Below are positions 1 to 9,476 of a stretch of 43,861 bases of DNA, one piece after another (the first letter of the stretch is position 1; the number at the start of each line of letters is the position of its first letter). The notes under the pieces are model-generated. The model worked only from the letters and a program-made list of their open reading frames with translations, was not told the DNA's origin and did no database searches. Origin of the DNA: Enterococcus villorum (GTDB taxonomy: Bacteria > Bacillota > Bacilli > Lactobacillales > Enterococcaceae); contig NZ_BJWF01000021.1 of NCBI RefSeq assembly GCF_007990225.1, forward strand, positions 1 to 43,861, read 5' to 3'. The translations under genes and the position numbers were made by a program.

Positions 1-276
1 CGGTTCTTTTTTAACAACTTAGTTATCTTATCACTAATAAAAACAGTTGTCAATGAATTTTTCTAAATAAATTTCATGAACATTTTCACGTTTTTAGCAA
101 CGTCAATTACTTTACCATTAACCAAAAAAAAGGTCAAGGTAAAAATTAATTTTAGAGAAACCTTATTTTTCTCTATAATTGTTTATTTCCTAATTGCTCT
201 TCTATTTTTTCGATTACTTCTTCTGTATCTCGCTCCTGATAGATTCGGATAGTTTTTGTTTATAAGTTCTTTTTTG
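1..276. other. AT-rich left edge, no intact gene
   Basis: No intact gene is visible here. On the minus strand, 173-259 is an open frame of 28 codons with no start codon. Its end (IYQERDTEEVIEKIEEQLG) looks like real protein. It lies directly behind the small membrane ORF at 277-489 but in another frame, so it may be a decayed or frameshifted tail. This is inference from composition only. Confidence 0.4.
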
Positions 277-489
277 TTACTTCCTATGCTTTATTCCTTT
301 ATAAATTGCCACTGGAAGGATGACTAAAACAAATAATATGAAAATATCGATTAAATATTTGTCACTAAAAACTGTCATCAATGATTGATTCGTTGTCAAA
401 GAATAAAATGCTGGTAGCAAAATAATGGTAAAAAGATAAGAACCACTGATTTCCCAAAAATCTTTCCAAGAAAATTTTTTGTTTTTCAT
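277..489 (-). CDS. small hypothetical membrane protein
   Basis: This 70-residue ORF is not recognised as a named family. It has a basic, aromatic N-terminus (MKNKKFSWKDFWE), then two hydrophobic stretches at about residues 15-30 and 46-64, and a basic end (KGIKHRK). That pattern suggests two membrane segments with both ends inside. The start has a plausible site: reading the minus strand, AAGGAGTGAAGGG lies just before the ATG. It stands alone on the minus strand; the next gene upstream (ylbF-like) is about 250 bases away beyond a terminator. It could be the intact front of a longer protein whose end is the open frame at 173-259. Function unknown. Confidence 0.5.
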   Translation of the reverse strand: MKNKKFSWKDFWEISGSYLFTIILLPAFYSLTTNQSLMTVFSDKYLIDIFILFVLVILPVAIYKGIKHRK

Positions 490-659
490 CCCTTCACTCC
501 TTCATTTTATTAAGTAACTTGGAATCCATTTCCGTTCAATCCGCATTTTTTTAATATTAACGATCCCTTTTTTCTATACAAAGTTAACACGTATTCTTTA
601 ATTATCCATGAAAAATAAGAAAATTTTTTATGCTTTATTTTAGTCTATTTCTTCCTATA

Positions 660-705
660 AAAAAAGACGGATCCAACAAAAAATGTTAGATCCATCTTTT
701 TTTTG
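660..705 (-). terminator. terminator after the YlbF-family gene
   Basis: Hairpin with arms around GGATCCAACA and TGTTAGATCC (one mismatch), loop of A residues, flanked by A and T runs on both sides. It lies about 30 bases downstream of the stop at 737 and would end the PBP-ylbF transcript. Confidence 0.75.
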
Positions 706-736
706 ACTCAATGTCCATTTTTCAATAACTAACCTT

Positions 737-1078
737 TTATTCGCTGTATAAATCTCTAACAGGCGTCATAATAATACGATTCAAGTCATTGATGATTGTG
801 CTGAAATGCTGTTCTTTTTGCATCAAATCATTAATAACTTCTTCTGATTGAATTTTCATTGCCATTTCTTGCGCTTTCATTGCGTCTTCATCGCTAAATT
901 CTTGGCCACTCATTTGTTTTTCTTGTAACTCAATTTGCATTGCTTGAAAATCTTTAAATAAACGATGGGCTTCTTCGTTTGCTTTTACTTTTGCATATGC
1001 TTCTTCTAAAGATTTAAATTCTGGCAATTGACGAATCTCACGTTCGATTTGGTTTGCACTATCATAAATATTTGACAT
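737..1078 (-). CDS. YlbF/YmcA family protein (UPF0342-like)
   Basis: Small acidic, almost entirely alpha-helical protein of 113 residues, rich in Glu, Gln, Lys and Met, with heptad-like spacing over residues 10-95. This matches the YlbF/YmcA (DUF964) family. In Bacillus, YlbF, YmcA and YaaT form a complex that affects RNase Y-dependent mRNA processing and competence or biofilm control; the role of this paralog is inferred. The longer frame begins ten codons upstream, but the methionine of [10 protein letters not shown] is preceded by GAGG at a good distance, so the start is placed at 1078. The gene follows the class A PBP on the same strand by 65 bases and is probably co-transcribed with it. 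Confidence 0.85.
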   Translation of the reverse strand: MSNIYDSANQIEREIRQLPEFKSLEEAYAKVKANEEAHRLFKDFQAMQIELQEKQMSGQEFSDEDAMKAQEMAMKIQSEEVINDLMQKEQHFSTIINDLNRIIMTPVRDLYSE

Positions 1079-1143
1079 AGTTAGCCTCTTTTCTATAGAT
1101 GTATTCACTTTATTGTAACATTTGTTTATTCGTTTTCAAAGCG

Positions 1144-3315
1144 TTACTGGCCTTGATATTTACGCCATAGATTTTTGGCTGCTTCACCTAACCCTTTCAT
1201 ACCATCTTTCACCATATCACCAATATTTTTGAGCCCATCTTTTGCTTGTTCACCATAACGGTTTAGATTTTCCTTCCATTGCTCTGTGTCATCATCGGTT
1301 TGTGTCTGATTATTCACTTGATCAGCAGCTACTACTTTTCCGCCAGTTGCATAAGCATCAGCTACTTGGAAACTACTTTTTTCTGTATAAGGAAGTATTC
1401 CTTCAGCTGCTGATTTAAAGACTTTCCCTACGACATTTCCGCTGGTTCCTTCTAAATAATGGAGTTTACTGGATTCTTCGTAGCCCATCCAAGTAGTAAT
1501 CACTACATCAGGAGTATAGCCTACAATCCACTGATCGTTTGCTTTAGTAGAATCAAAATTAGTTTCTGTTGTTCCCGTTTTGCCTGCTACCGTAAAGCCA
1601 ACAGGATTTGCAGCAACCGCCGTTCCATTTGAAAAAGTTCCTAGCAACATCGCAGTCATTTGATTGGCTGTTTCTTCTGAAATAACTTGTTTTGGTTTTT
1701 GATTTGTATTGTCAACAATGACTGCACCTGTTGAATCGACAATTTTAGTAATCAGATGTGGTGTATACATTTTACCAGCATTTGCAAACGCACTATAAGC
1801 ACCAGCCATGATCATTGGTGAAACCCCTTTTTCTAGGCCTCCCAGAGCTAATCCATAATATTTATCTGATTTCGACAATGGTAAACCAAATTCTTCCGCT
1901 TTATCATAGCCTTTTTGGAGTCCGATTTCATGAAGCAACCAGACAGCAGGTAAATTCAAGCTTTGTGCCACTGCTTGATACATTGGCACGTCACCTTGAT
2001 AAGTTCCATTAAAATTATGAGCGGTGTAATACGATTGCGGTTCATCTTTCAAGATACTTGCTGGTGTATATCCTGCTTCTAAAGCGGGGGCGTAGACGCT
2101 GAGCGGTTTGATAGTCGAACCAGGTGAACGTTTCATTTGTGTAGCAAAACTAAAACCTCTAAAAACATGTTCACCACGTCGTCCTACTAGGGCTTCTACT
2201 CCTCCTGTTTGTGGATCCAATGCCACTGAGGCAGACTGAACCATTGCACCATCTGAAGCATTTGCTGGAAACAATGCATTGTTTTGATACGTTGCTTCTA
2301 ACTGTTTCTGATAATTTTGATCCAACGAGGTATAAATTTTATAGCCTTTATTCATGACATCTTCTTCATCTAATCCGTAATTATTCACTGCTTCATCAAT
2401 CACAGCATCAAAATAGTAAGGGTAGCGATACCCAGACTCAGAATTGTCAAAGGTGTCATTTAAGTATTGACTGATGTCTGTTTTGCTTTCCGCTTGGTAT
2501 TGTTCTTTCGTTATCTTTTTATTTTCTTCCATTACACTCAACACCGTATTTTTCCGGTTGTTGGCATTTTCTGGATGGTCGATAGGATTATAGATACCCG
2601 GACCTTTTAACATACCCGCTAATGTTGCTGCCTCTGAGAGAGTGACATTATTTGCATCAACACCAAAATATTTTCTTGAAGCATCTTGTACGCCCCAAAC
2701 CCCATTACCAAAATACGCATTGTTGAGATACATTGTTAAAATTTCTTCTTTGCTATACTTCTTTTCAATCTCAATTGCTAAAAATAGCTCTTTTGCTTTA
2801 CGATCAAAGGTTTGATCAAGTGTTAAATAAGCATTCTTGGCTAGTTGCTGAGTGATCGTACTTCCGCCACCTCCAGAAGTCCCTCCAGAAAGAACCATGC
2901 GTACTGCAGCACGTGCAATCCCTTTAATATCAAATCCAGGATGTTGATAAAAATTTCGATCTTCTGTGGAAATCACGGCATCTTGGATGTAAGGGGAAAT
3001 GGCATTTAACTCCACATACGTTCCTTTTTGTGCATAAAGCGTTCCTGCTTCTTCGTTCTTTTTATCATAAATCACCGTAGACTGACTGAGGCCAGATTTC
3101 AACGTTGCGACATTTGCTTGTTTCGCTAAAATAAAGAGATAAATACTAAGAATTAGCACACAAACTAACCCGATCAATAGGATCAATTTGTTAATATGAT
3201 ATTTTTTCCAAACTCGCTTTCGCCATCGATGGAATTGCCCTAAATAGGGTTTGATCCAACGCCAAAAACTGATCAAAGCAGCTTTTATTTTATTTAAAAT
3301 GCTTTGAAAATCCAT
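1144..3315 (-). CDS. pbpF: class A penicillin-binding protein, PBP2A/PbpF type
   Basis: Bifunctional peptidoglycan synthase, 723 residues. A basic cytoplasmic N-terminus is followed by one membrane anchor at about 44-65. The glycosyltransferase domain (GT51) shows catalytic Glu118 in ISTEDR and the GGSTITQQLAKN motif at about 150-161. The transpeptidase domain has the three penicillin-binding motifs: nucleophile Ser400 in STIK, SLN at 452-454 and KTG at 579-581. The C-terminus is a hydrophilic, basic tail of about 60 residues. The size fits the PBP2a/PbpF group (about 715-730 residues) rather than the larger PonA. The start is supported by GGAGAAGG upstream. The symbol follows the enterococcal naming ponA/pbpF/pbpZ and is less certain than the family. 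Confidence 0.93.
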   Translation of the reverse strand: MDFQSILNKIKAALISFWRWIKPYLGQFHRWRKRVWKKYHINKLILLIGLVCVLILSIYLFILAKQANVATLKSGLSQSTVIYDKKNEEAGTLYAQKGTYVELNAISPYIQDAVISTEDRNFYQHPGFDIKGIARAAVRMVLSGGTSGGGGSTITQQLAKNAYLTLDQTFDRKAKELFLAIEIEKKYSKEEILTMYLNNAYFGNGVWGVQDASRKYFGVDANNVTLSEAATLAGMLKGPGIYNPIDHPENANNRKNTVLSVMEENKKITKEQYQAESKTDISQYLNDTFDNSESGYRYPYYFDAVIDEAVNNYGLDEEDVMNKGYKIYTSLDQNYQKQLEATYQNNALFPANASDGAMVQSASVALDPQTGGVEALVGRRGEHVFRGFSFATQMKRSPGSTIKPLSVYAPALEAGYTPASILKDEPQSYYTAHNFNGTYQGDVPMYQAVAQSLNLPAVWLLHEIGLQKGYDKAEEFGLPLSKSDKYYGLALGGLEKGVSPMIMAGAYSAFANAGKMYTPHLITKIVDSTGAVIVDNTNQKPKQVISEETANQMTAMLLGTFSNGTAVAANPVGFTVAGKTGTTETNFDSTKANDQWIVGYTPDVVITTWMGYEESSKLHYLEGTSGNVVGKVFKSAAEGILPYTEKSSFQVADAYATGGKVVAADQVNNQTQTDDDTEQWKENLNRYGEQAKDGLKNIGDMVKDGMKGLGEAAKNLWRKYQGQ

Positions 3316-3481
3316 TTATCCTTCTCCTGTCTATTTCATTCAATTGCTTTATTTTACCACAGGAGAATAGTTGATTCTTCCTGCTTAAGATGTAGATGAA
3401 TTGTTTTTATTCGTGACGATAGTTTAGCATAAGAAATACCAAAAATAGTTCACTTTTTTCTTAAATAAGTTTTAAAAATGG

Positions 3482-3514
3482 TACAATAGTACTGCATTTT
3501 GGTTACGAAGGAGT
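3482..3514 (+). promoter_or_regulatory. -10 box and ribosome binding site of the rluA-like gene
   Basis: TACAAT at 3482-3487 is a good -10 box; no convincing -35 box is seen at the right distance. GAAGGAGT at about 3507-3514 sits seven bases before the ATG at 3521 and fixes the start. Confidence 0.5.
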
Positions 3515-3520
3515 AAATTT

Positions 3521-4375
3521 ATGGACATCACGATCACTTTACCTGAATCTCATCCCATGACGACGATTCGAAATTTATTGGAACAAGAATGGTTGGTTCC
3601 TAGAAAAGTTCGACACTTTTTGCGTATACGAAAAAACGTATGGATCAATCAAGAGCCAGCGTTATTTCATTTCGAAGTCCGTGGTGGCGATCGTATTACT
3701 TTGCGCTTTGAAGAAACGGATTATCACTATCAAGAAGTTCAATTAGGCCAACCCTCTCACATTCAACCATTGTATGAAGATGAGCATTTGATCATCCTAA
3801 ATAAACCTGCTGGGATGAAGACTCATCCAAATGAGCCCACGGAAAAAAATACTTTGTTGAATCATCTCGCTGCCTATTTAAGAAAAAAAGACCAACGTCC
3901 CTATGTCGTTCATCGATTGGACAAAGAGACAAGCGGAGCAATCTTATTTGCTAAAAATCCTTTTGTTTTACCGATACTTGGCAGAATGTTGGAGCAAAAA
4001 AAAATATATCGCCGTTATCAAGCACTCGTCTGGGGAAGCATCCAACAAAATTTGGATTTAAAAGATAAGATTGGTCGTGATCGACACGATCGAAGAAAGC
4101 GAGTCGTAGATAATAAGAATGGTCAATCTGCGTTAACTCATATTTATGTTGATCAAGTATTAAAGGAACAAACTCAAATTTATTGTGTATTAGAAACTGG
4201 TCGAACCCATCAAATCAGGGTGCATTTGGCGCATAATGGATATCCTATTGTCGGTGACCCACTCTATCAAAACCGCCCAGGCAAACGACTAATGCTTCAT
4301 GCTTTCGAATTACACATGATCCACCCTTTCACCCATGAAAAGCTCATTGGCAGAGCACTTCCTGGTTTATGGTGA
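3521..4375 (+). CDS. RluA-family RNA pseudouridine synthase
   Basis: Converts uridine to pseudouridine in rRNA or tRNA. The signature HRLDKETSGA is present, with catalytic Asp134; the conserved KPAGMKTHP and GRTHQIRVHL blocks of the RluA/RluC/RluD family flank it. A short N-terminal part (1-75) resembles the S4-like RNA-binding module seen in many members (RKVRHFLRIRKNVWIN). Length 284 matches the family. It is a single gene with its own promoter and a hairpin terminator shared with the convergent ROK kinase. Firmicutes carry several RluA paralogs, and the target base cannot be assigned from sequence. Confidence 0.92.
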   Translation: MDITITLPESHPMTTIRNLLEQEWLVPRKVRHFLRIRKNVWINQEPALFHFEVRGGDRITLRFEETDYHYQEVQLGQPSHIQPLYEDEHLIILNKPAGMKTHPNEPTEKNTLLNHLAAYLRKKDQRPYVVHRLDKETSGAILFAKNPFVLPILGRMLEQKKIYRRYQALVWGSIQQNLDLKDKIGRDRHDRRKRVVDNKNGQSALTHIYVDQVLKEQTQIYCVLETGRTHQIRVHLAHNGYPIVGDPLYQNRPGKRLMLHAFELHMIHPFTHEKLIGRALPGLW

Positions 4376-4445
4376 TGAGCAACAATTGAATCCCTTTATT
4401 TTCAATTGTTACTATAAAAGTAAGTCACTAGTTTCAGCCACAAAT

Positions 4446-4488
4446 AAAAAGCGGTCCATCAACTATGTTTTGACAGACCGTTTTTTGT
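4446..4488. terminator. bidirectional terminator between rluA-like and ROK genes
   Basis: Two-tier hairpin: CGGTC (4452-4456) pairs with GACCG (4476-4480); after a small internal loop TCAA pairs with TTGA. A runs precede it and a T run follows, so it can act on both convergent transcripts. Confidence 0.8.
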
Positions 4489-4523
4489 TTCTACTATATA
4501 TAATATTATTCTATTGTTTCCTG

Positions 4524-5387
4524 TTATTTTGTCGCTTTATGTTCTTTTTCTGCTAACAATAAGCTACCAATAATCCCACTTTCATTAGGCAGACCCCAAC
4601 GAACAATATAATCGCTCACTTTTGGCGTTTCCATATACCCGCCCATTAATTCAACAAATTGTTGACGGATTTTTTGTAATAAATGATCTTGGTTCATTAC
4701 TCCGCCACCTAAAATAATTTTTTCAGGTGCTAATGTCAGCGTATAATTGATTAAAGCTTGAGCAATATAGAATGCTTGCATGTCCCAAACTGGATGATCT
4801 TGTAAAAGCTCCTGTCCTTTGATTCCTGTGCGTGCCTCAATGGAAGGTCCAGCTGCTAAGCCTTCCAAACAATCTTTGTGATAAGGACATGTTCCTTCAT
4901 ACGTATCTTCTGGATGACGTTTCACCCAAATGTGTCCCATTTCCGGATGGGCAATCCCAGAAAAAATATCTCCACCAATAACCACTCCAGCGCCAATTCC
5001 TGTGCCAACAGTCAAATAAATACAGCTGTTTTTCCCTTGAGCGGCTCCTTTTATTAATTCACCATACGCCGCTGCATTTACATCAGTTGTCCATGCAATT
5101 GGAACATCATAGCGTTCTTTGATACTGCCTAAAAAGTTGTAATCCGTCCAGCCTTTTTTGGGAGTAGCTAACACATACCCATAGCTATCTGTCGTTTGAT
5201 CAATACCGATTGGGCCAAATGATCCGATTCCCATCGCATCTAATTCATATTGATCAAAAAATGCAAATACTTGCTGTAATGTTTCTTCGGGTGTTGTTGT
5301 AGGAATACTTACTTTTTTAACGATACCGCCTTCATTTGATACTGCACAAACAAATTTTGTTCCGCCTGCTTCTATTCCACCATACAT
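4524..5387 (-). CDS. ROK-family sugar kinase (fructokinase/mannokinase type)
   Basis: Cytoplasmic ATP-dependent hexokinase of 287 residues. The N-terminal phosphate loop GIEAGGTK and the second ATP motif GTGIGAG (128-134) are present. The probable catalytic base is Asp102 in TDVNAAAYGE. The ROK zinc site is seen as HPEMGH (His147, His152) followed by Cys167, His170 and Cys173 in CPYHKDC, typical of the ScrK/GmuE subgroup. The ATG lies three bases after the stop of the GH38 gene and its ribosome binding site (GAGGAGG) is inside that gene, so translation is probably coupled. Lying last in a GH125-GH38 operon, it most likely phosphorylates the released mannose to mannose-6-phosphate. Fructose is the alternative substrate. 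Confidence 0.9.
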   Translation of the reverse strand: MYGGIEAGGTKFVCAVSNEGGIVKKVSIPTTTPEETLQQVFAFFDQYELDAMGIGSFGPIGIDQTTDSYGYVLATPKKGWTDYNFLGSIKERYDVPIAWTTDVNAAAYGELIKGAAQGKNSCIYLTVGTGIGAGVVIGGDIFSGIAHPEMGHIWVKRHPEDTYEGTCPYHKDCLEGLAAGPSIEARTGIKGQELLQDHPVWDMQAFYIAQALINYTLTLAPEKIILGGGVMNQDHLLQKIRQQFVELMGGYMETPKVSDYIVRWGLPNESGIIGSLLLAEKEHKATK

Positions 5388-5390
5388 TTT

Positions 5391-8072
5391 TTAGTCCTCC
5401 TCGAATCCAATTGTCCGAATTTCATAAGGTGTTAGTGTCGGAGCCAACGTTTGTTCAACTTTTTCTTCCAACAGATTCAACAATTCGCCGCGTTGGCCAT
5501 TTTTGGTAACTTCCAATGGCTCGGTACAATTAGATAAATTAAATCCTCGCACCACTACTTTATCATTAAACTTGCTACGTTTCAAAGCAGTAATTGCAAA
5601 CGTTTCCCCTTCGCAAGTCAAATACTGATTTTTTTGTGGTAGTTCTCCTTCTTGAATGGCCATTTGACAAGTAGAAAAAGGAATTTGAGCGCTATACGCA
5701 TGCTGATAACTTGCATATTTTTCTGTTGGTTCATGCAATTCAATGCTATAGTTAAAGCGATGCTCCCCAATACATTGCGCTTCTGGAGTTGGGAAATAAC
5801 CCCAATCCCCTAATTCACCCACACAACGAAGTAAAGTCACAGCGATGATACTATGATCAATCACTTCATATTCGTTTAGTCCATAATTCCCCACAGTTAC
5901 ACCATATTTTTCATCTGCTAAACGGACAAATGCTTGTTGATGCTGTGGATTCGTTGGATTTTCCCATCCTTCAGGCACTTCATTTGGTCGAGTGACTACT
6001 TCAAAAATGCTGTCCGCTTCATGTTGTTTCACATGTAACTTTGTTGGAAATAGTACACGCAAGCGATGATCTTTCATTTGATTATTCAACATCGTTTCAA
6101 AATCAATTTTCTTGCTATCTTTTCTTAAAGAAAGGATAGTTGTTAATTCCAACATGCGCATTTCTTTTGCACGCCCTGCTTTACGATGTCGAAATTCGAT
6201 AACCATTTGTTGTTCTTTTTCTAACCGTTCATCTGCAGCTACTGGAACAAATAGTTGTTGCGTAATTTTCACTTGAGCTAATTCAGTGGTATCCGTCACA
6301 ATTTCCACTTGGCTATTCTCGTTGTCTTTTGATAAAATTGCTTGGTCATTTTCAGGCTGTTTAAAGATGTACTCATTACCGACATCACCAACATCTTCAA
6401 AAGTTAACAATTCATCTAGTTGTACCCCAGTCGTTTTGTCTAATAAGGTTACTGTACCATTTGTTTGAATTTCCAAACGGACTTTTTGGTTTTCTAATAC
6501 TCGTCCTTCATGTTGGATCATTGTTTGTTTTTCTATTTCAGCAGGTCCTTCGACTAATAGGAATGTTTCCCATGAAAAAGCAGGCATTTCATTAACTGGC
6601 AAAGTGACAGTAATTTTTCTAGCCATATAAGGAATCCTAAAGCGATCTTTTGGCAAATCATAGTCAAATGTCACAAATGCCTCAGACAATAAAGCAGGCA
6701 AATATTTTCCATCCACTGTTTCTACATGATACGTTTTTGGTGGTTGATTTTCTAATTCCGCATATAGTTTTTCTGGAACACCTTCTGCAAAACGTTTTCT
6801 TTCTAATTCAATCGTTACTTCTGTTTCGCCTGTTTTGGGGGTTCCTGCTGTGTTCATGACTAAGAAAGGATAACTCTTATCAGGTAACTGACTTGTATCA
6901 ATTGCCCCAGCTAATTTTCTCATGGCCTCTTCTGCTAAATATTTTCCTACTTCATCCGCTTTTTCAAACCGCGTTATCATTTCACGGTGAACAGAATCAA
7001 CAGAGCAACCACATATACTATCGTGCGGATGATTTTGCATCAAGGTTTTCCAGGCATAATCAAATTGATCGTGTGGGTATTCACCAGATACTTCGTAGGC
7101 CATTGTTGCTAATGGTTCAGCAATATTTTCGAGTTGTCTTTGCACTTTCGTATTCCATTGTTTCAAATAAACTCGTGCAGAAGCGGCATTTGCCAAAGTA
7201 TACCATCCATCTGTTTCTTGACTGGTCAATTCTCCTTCTACGGATCCAAGGTCTTTTGGTAAGTCTCTTTGAACTGCTTCAAGATAATCAACAAAATTGG
7301 AATGAATAAATTCATAGTCTGGGTACAATTCATTAGCAAGTTTTATTGCTTTTGTAATATCTTTTTGTACCGGTTGATGGTCTACACCATTCATCATTAA
7401 CAAGTGGTCAGTAGAAGCATATTGCTCTGCATCGGCTAATTTTTGATTCCAAAAAGCTTTGGCAGCTTCTTCTTCAACAGGCACTTCATTTCCATTACTG
7501 TACCAGTTGGCAAAAAGTAAGCCAAAAATCTCGGTATTATCTGGCCCTTTCCACCACATTTCAGAATACTGAGAAGAATAGTTTTCTGCTGCTAATACTT
7601 GATTGTCAAAGCCAATTGGTTTCACGCCACGACCAAATGCAGCAGCTGATAATCCGGCTTGTTTCATCATTTGCGGAGTTTGTCCCATATTCCCAAATGT
7701 ATCGGGGAAATACCCTAACATGACAGGCGTTCCCCATTTTTTACTTTCTTCCATCCCGATCAACATATTACGAACATTGGATTCTGAGCTGATCAAAAAA
7801 TCATCTTGTAGGATATAAAACGGTCCAATTCGAAGCTTGCCAGCGTCAATAGCTCGTTGGACTGCTTCTTTCTTTTCTGGACGTACTTGCAAGTAATCAT
7901 CTAAAATAATCGTTTGTCCGTCTAAATGAAAACTATCAAAATCCGGATCTGTTTCAAATAATTCCAAAAGGTCATCCATCAATTCAACTAAACGCATATG
8001 ATGTTGTTCATAAGCCATGTACCATTCACGATCCCAATGACTGTGAGAAATGATATATACTTTCTTTTTCAT
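5391..8072 (-). CDS. GH38 alpha-mannosidase
   Basis: Zinc-dependent retaining alpha-mannosidase, 893 residues, no signal peptide and so cytoplasmic. The N-terminal HSHWDREW motif gives zinc ligands His12 and Asp14, and YFPDTFGNMG gives the probable nucleophile Asp124; a further His-Asp motif (QNHPHDSICG) occurs near residue 350. A long beta-rich C-terminal region completes the fold. The frame is open 11 codons further upstream, but the methionine of MKKKVYIISHSH has a near-perfect AGGAGGAG site and is chosen. It starts ten bases after the GH125 stop. Streptococcal relatives in similar clusters act on alpha-1,3-mannose of N-glycans. A mannosylglycerate hydrolase (MngB) label is possible but does not fit the neighbours. 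Confidence 0.93.
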   Translation of the reverse strand: MKKKVYIISHSHWDREWYMAYEQHHMRLVELMDDLLELFETDPDFDSFHLDGQTIILDDYLQVRPEKKEAVQRAIDAGKLRIGPFYILQDDFLISSESNVRNMLIGMEESKKWGTPVMLGYFPDTFGNMGQTPQMMKQAGLSAAAFGRGVKPIGFDNQVLAAENYSSQYSEMWWKGPDNTEIFGLLFANWYSNGNEVPVEEEAAKAFWNQKLADAEQYASTDHLLMMNGVDHQPVQKDITKAIKLANELYPDYEFIHSNFVDYLEAVQRDLPKDLGSVEGELTSQETDGWYTLANAASARVYLKQWNTKVQRQLENIAEPLATMAYEVSGEYPHDQFDYAWKTLMQNHPHDSICGCSVDSVHREMITRFEKADEVGKYLAEEAMRKLAGAIDTSQLPDKSYPFLVMNTAGTPKTGETEVTIELERKRFAEGVPEKLYAELENQPPKTYHVETVDGKYLPALLSEAFVTFDYDLPKDRFRIPYMARKITVTLPVNEMPAFSWETFLLVEGPAEIEKQTMIQHEGRVLENQKVRLEIQTNGTVTLLDKTTGVQLDELLTFEDVGDVGNEYIFKQPENDQAILSKDNENSQVEIVTDTTELAQVKITQQLFVPVAADERLEKEQQMVIEFRHRKAGRAKEMRMLELTTILSLRKDSKKIDFETMLNNQMKDHRLRVLFPTKLHVKQHEADSIFEVVTRPNEVPEGWENPTNPQHQQAFVRLADEKYGVTVGNYGLNEYEVIDHSIIAVTLLRCVGELGDWGYFPTPEAQCIGEHRFNYSIELHEPTEKYASYQHAYSAQIPFSTCQMAIQEGELPQKNQYLTCEGETFAITALKRSKFNDKVVVRGFNLSNCTEPLEVTKNGQRGELLNLLEEKVEQTLAPTLTPYEIRTIGFEED

Positions 8073-8082
8073 TTTTCTCCTC

Positions 8083-9384
8083 CTATTTTTCCACTCGAAT
8101 ATCAAAATAATCCATGACTAATTCACAAAACATCATATTTGCCCAAGAGAACCATTCTCTTGTGTAATTAGTTGGATCATCCACATCAAATCCTTCGTGC
8201 ATGAGATGTGTGCCAGCATCTGTTGCGACGAGTAAATCAAGTATACGTTTTTTCTCTTCTTTACTTTCAGTGGTCATACCTTCCATTGCTAAAGCAATCG
8301 GCCAAATATAATTTTCAGGCGTGTGTGAAGAGCCAATGCCTTTTGCATATTTTCCTTCATAAAAATAAGGGTTTTCTTTACTTAACAATGTTTTTCTCGT
8401 CACAAGATACTGTTCATCCGTAGAAGAGCAATAACCTAGATATGGAGCAGAGATTAAATTAGGTACATTGCTGTCATCCATAATAGAGGCGTTACCTAAC
8501 CCATCCACTTCATAAGCATAGATTTGCTCGCCGTTTTTATTTTTAGTGAATGCATGAACTTCAATTCCTTTTTGAATCTCTGCTTTTAAGGTTGCTGCTA
8601 CTTCGATAATTTCCTTCGCACTTTCTTCTTCTGCCAAAAGATTCGTAAAGATTTCTTCGATATAACCCAAAACCACCGCTGCAAACATATTGGAAGGAAC
8701 TAGATACCCAAACTGACAAGCATCATCACTTGGACGAAATCCCGACCAAGTCATTCCAGTTGGGACAACCTCTGTCCCTCGACCATCATTTACTAATGTA
8801 TCTTCTTTTCTCGTCGTCTCTCTTTCAAAAGTATAAGGTGATTGACGGTGATCTTGTTCTGTTTTAAACACGTGCAAGACTTTTTTGATACCTTCAATAA
8901 ATGAAGCATTGAATTGATCCGTACGTCCCGTATTTTTATATAACAAGTAAGCTAATTGAACAGGATAACATAAGGAATCGATTTCATATTTACGCTCCCA
9001 AATCCAATCATTCATTTCTGTATGATCACTTTGATGGCCTGCACCATTTGCTTCTTCATTAAACGCATTTGCATAAGGATCAATATTAATGTAGTCAAAT
9101 TGTTTTTTTACTAAGCCGCTAATCATCGCAGCTAGATCCTCATCTTCTTTTGCAATCACTAAGTACGGACGAACTTGTGCAGTAGAGTCACGTAGCCACA
9201 TGGCAGGAATATCTCCTGTTAATAAAAACGTTGTTCCATCTGGGTGTCTTTTCACAGTTGTTAATAACGTATTAGCAAAGGCCGCTGAAAAATTGGTGGC
9301 CCAATCAGCATGTTCTTCTCCACACTTCTCTTTTATTTCATCCATAAATTTTTGCACTGATTTTGGTATGTCTTTATAAACCAT
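8083..9384 (-). CDS. GH125 exo-alpha-1,6-mannosidase
   Basis: Inverting exo-alpha-1,6-mannosidase of 433 residues, an (alpha/alpha)6-barrel. Family signatures seen in order are GDIPAMWLRDSTAQVRPY (about 57-74), WERKYEIDSLCYPVQ (129-143) and TGMTWSGFRPSDDACQFGY (209-227). Asp220 or Asp221 in the last is the likely general acid, by analogy with characterised GH125 enzymes of Clostridium and Streptococcus. No signal peptide is present. It is the first gene of the GH125-GH38-ROK operon. The start is preceded by GAGGAAG and lies about 40 bases downstream of a strong promoter with an operator. Confidence 0.94.
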   Translation of the reverse strand: MVYKDIPKSVQKFMDEIKEKCGEEHADWATNFSAAFANTLLTTVKRHPDGTTFLLTGDIPAMWLRDSTAQVRPYLVIAKEDEDLAAMISGLVKKQFDYINIDPYANAFNEEANGAGHQSDHTEMNDWIWERKYEIDSLCYPVQLAYLLYKNTGRTDQFNASFIEGIKKVLHVFKTEQDHRQSPYTFERETTRKEDTLVNDGRGTEVVPTGMTWSGFRPSDDACQFGYLVPSNMFAAVVLGYIEEIFTNLLAEEESAKEIIEVAATLKAEIQKGIEVHAFTKNKNGEQIYAYEVDGLGNASIMDDSNVPNLISAPYLGYCSSTDEQYLVTRKTLLSKENPYFYEGKYAKGIGSSHTPENYIWPIALAMEGMTTESKEEKKRILDLLVATDAGTHLMHEGFDVDDPTNYTREWFSWANMMFCELVMDYFDIRVEK

Positions 9385-9402
9385 CTAACTTCCTCTTTTC
9401 TC

Positions 9403-9451
9403 AATTGATATATCATAAGAGGATTATACCTTGATAAAGAAGAAATGTCTA
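9403..9451 (-). promoter_or_regulatory. promoter and operator of the GH125-GH38-ROK operon
   Basis: On the minus strand, -35 TAGACA (9451-9446) and a perfect -10 TATAAT (9428-9423) are separated by 17 bases. Directly downstream, covering the start point, is TTATGATATATCAA (about 9418-9405), which shares the TGATATATC core with the opposing promoter. This is the probable site for the divergent GntR-type regulator. Confidence 0.75.
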
Positions 9452-9459
9452 CGCTTTCA
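9446..9459. promoter_or_regulatory. cre-like site (CcpA)
   Basis: TGTCTACGCTTTCA matches the Bacillus-type catabolite responsive element TGWNANCGNTNWCA except at one position and overlaps the -35 box of the mannosidase operon. It would allow glucose repression by CcpA. Assignment is by motif only. Confidence 0.55.
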
Positions 9460-9476
9460 AAATGAGATTTTTCTTA

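Noticed and set aside
6893-7309. 138-codon plus-strand ORF inside the GH38 gene
   Set aside because: Shadow frame antisense to a strongly recognised enzyme, with no ribosome binding site.
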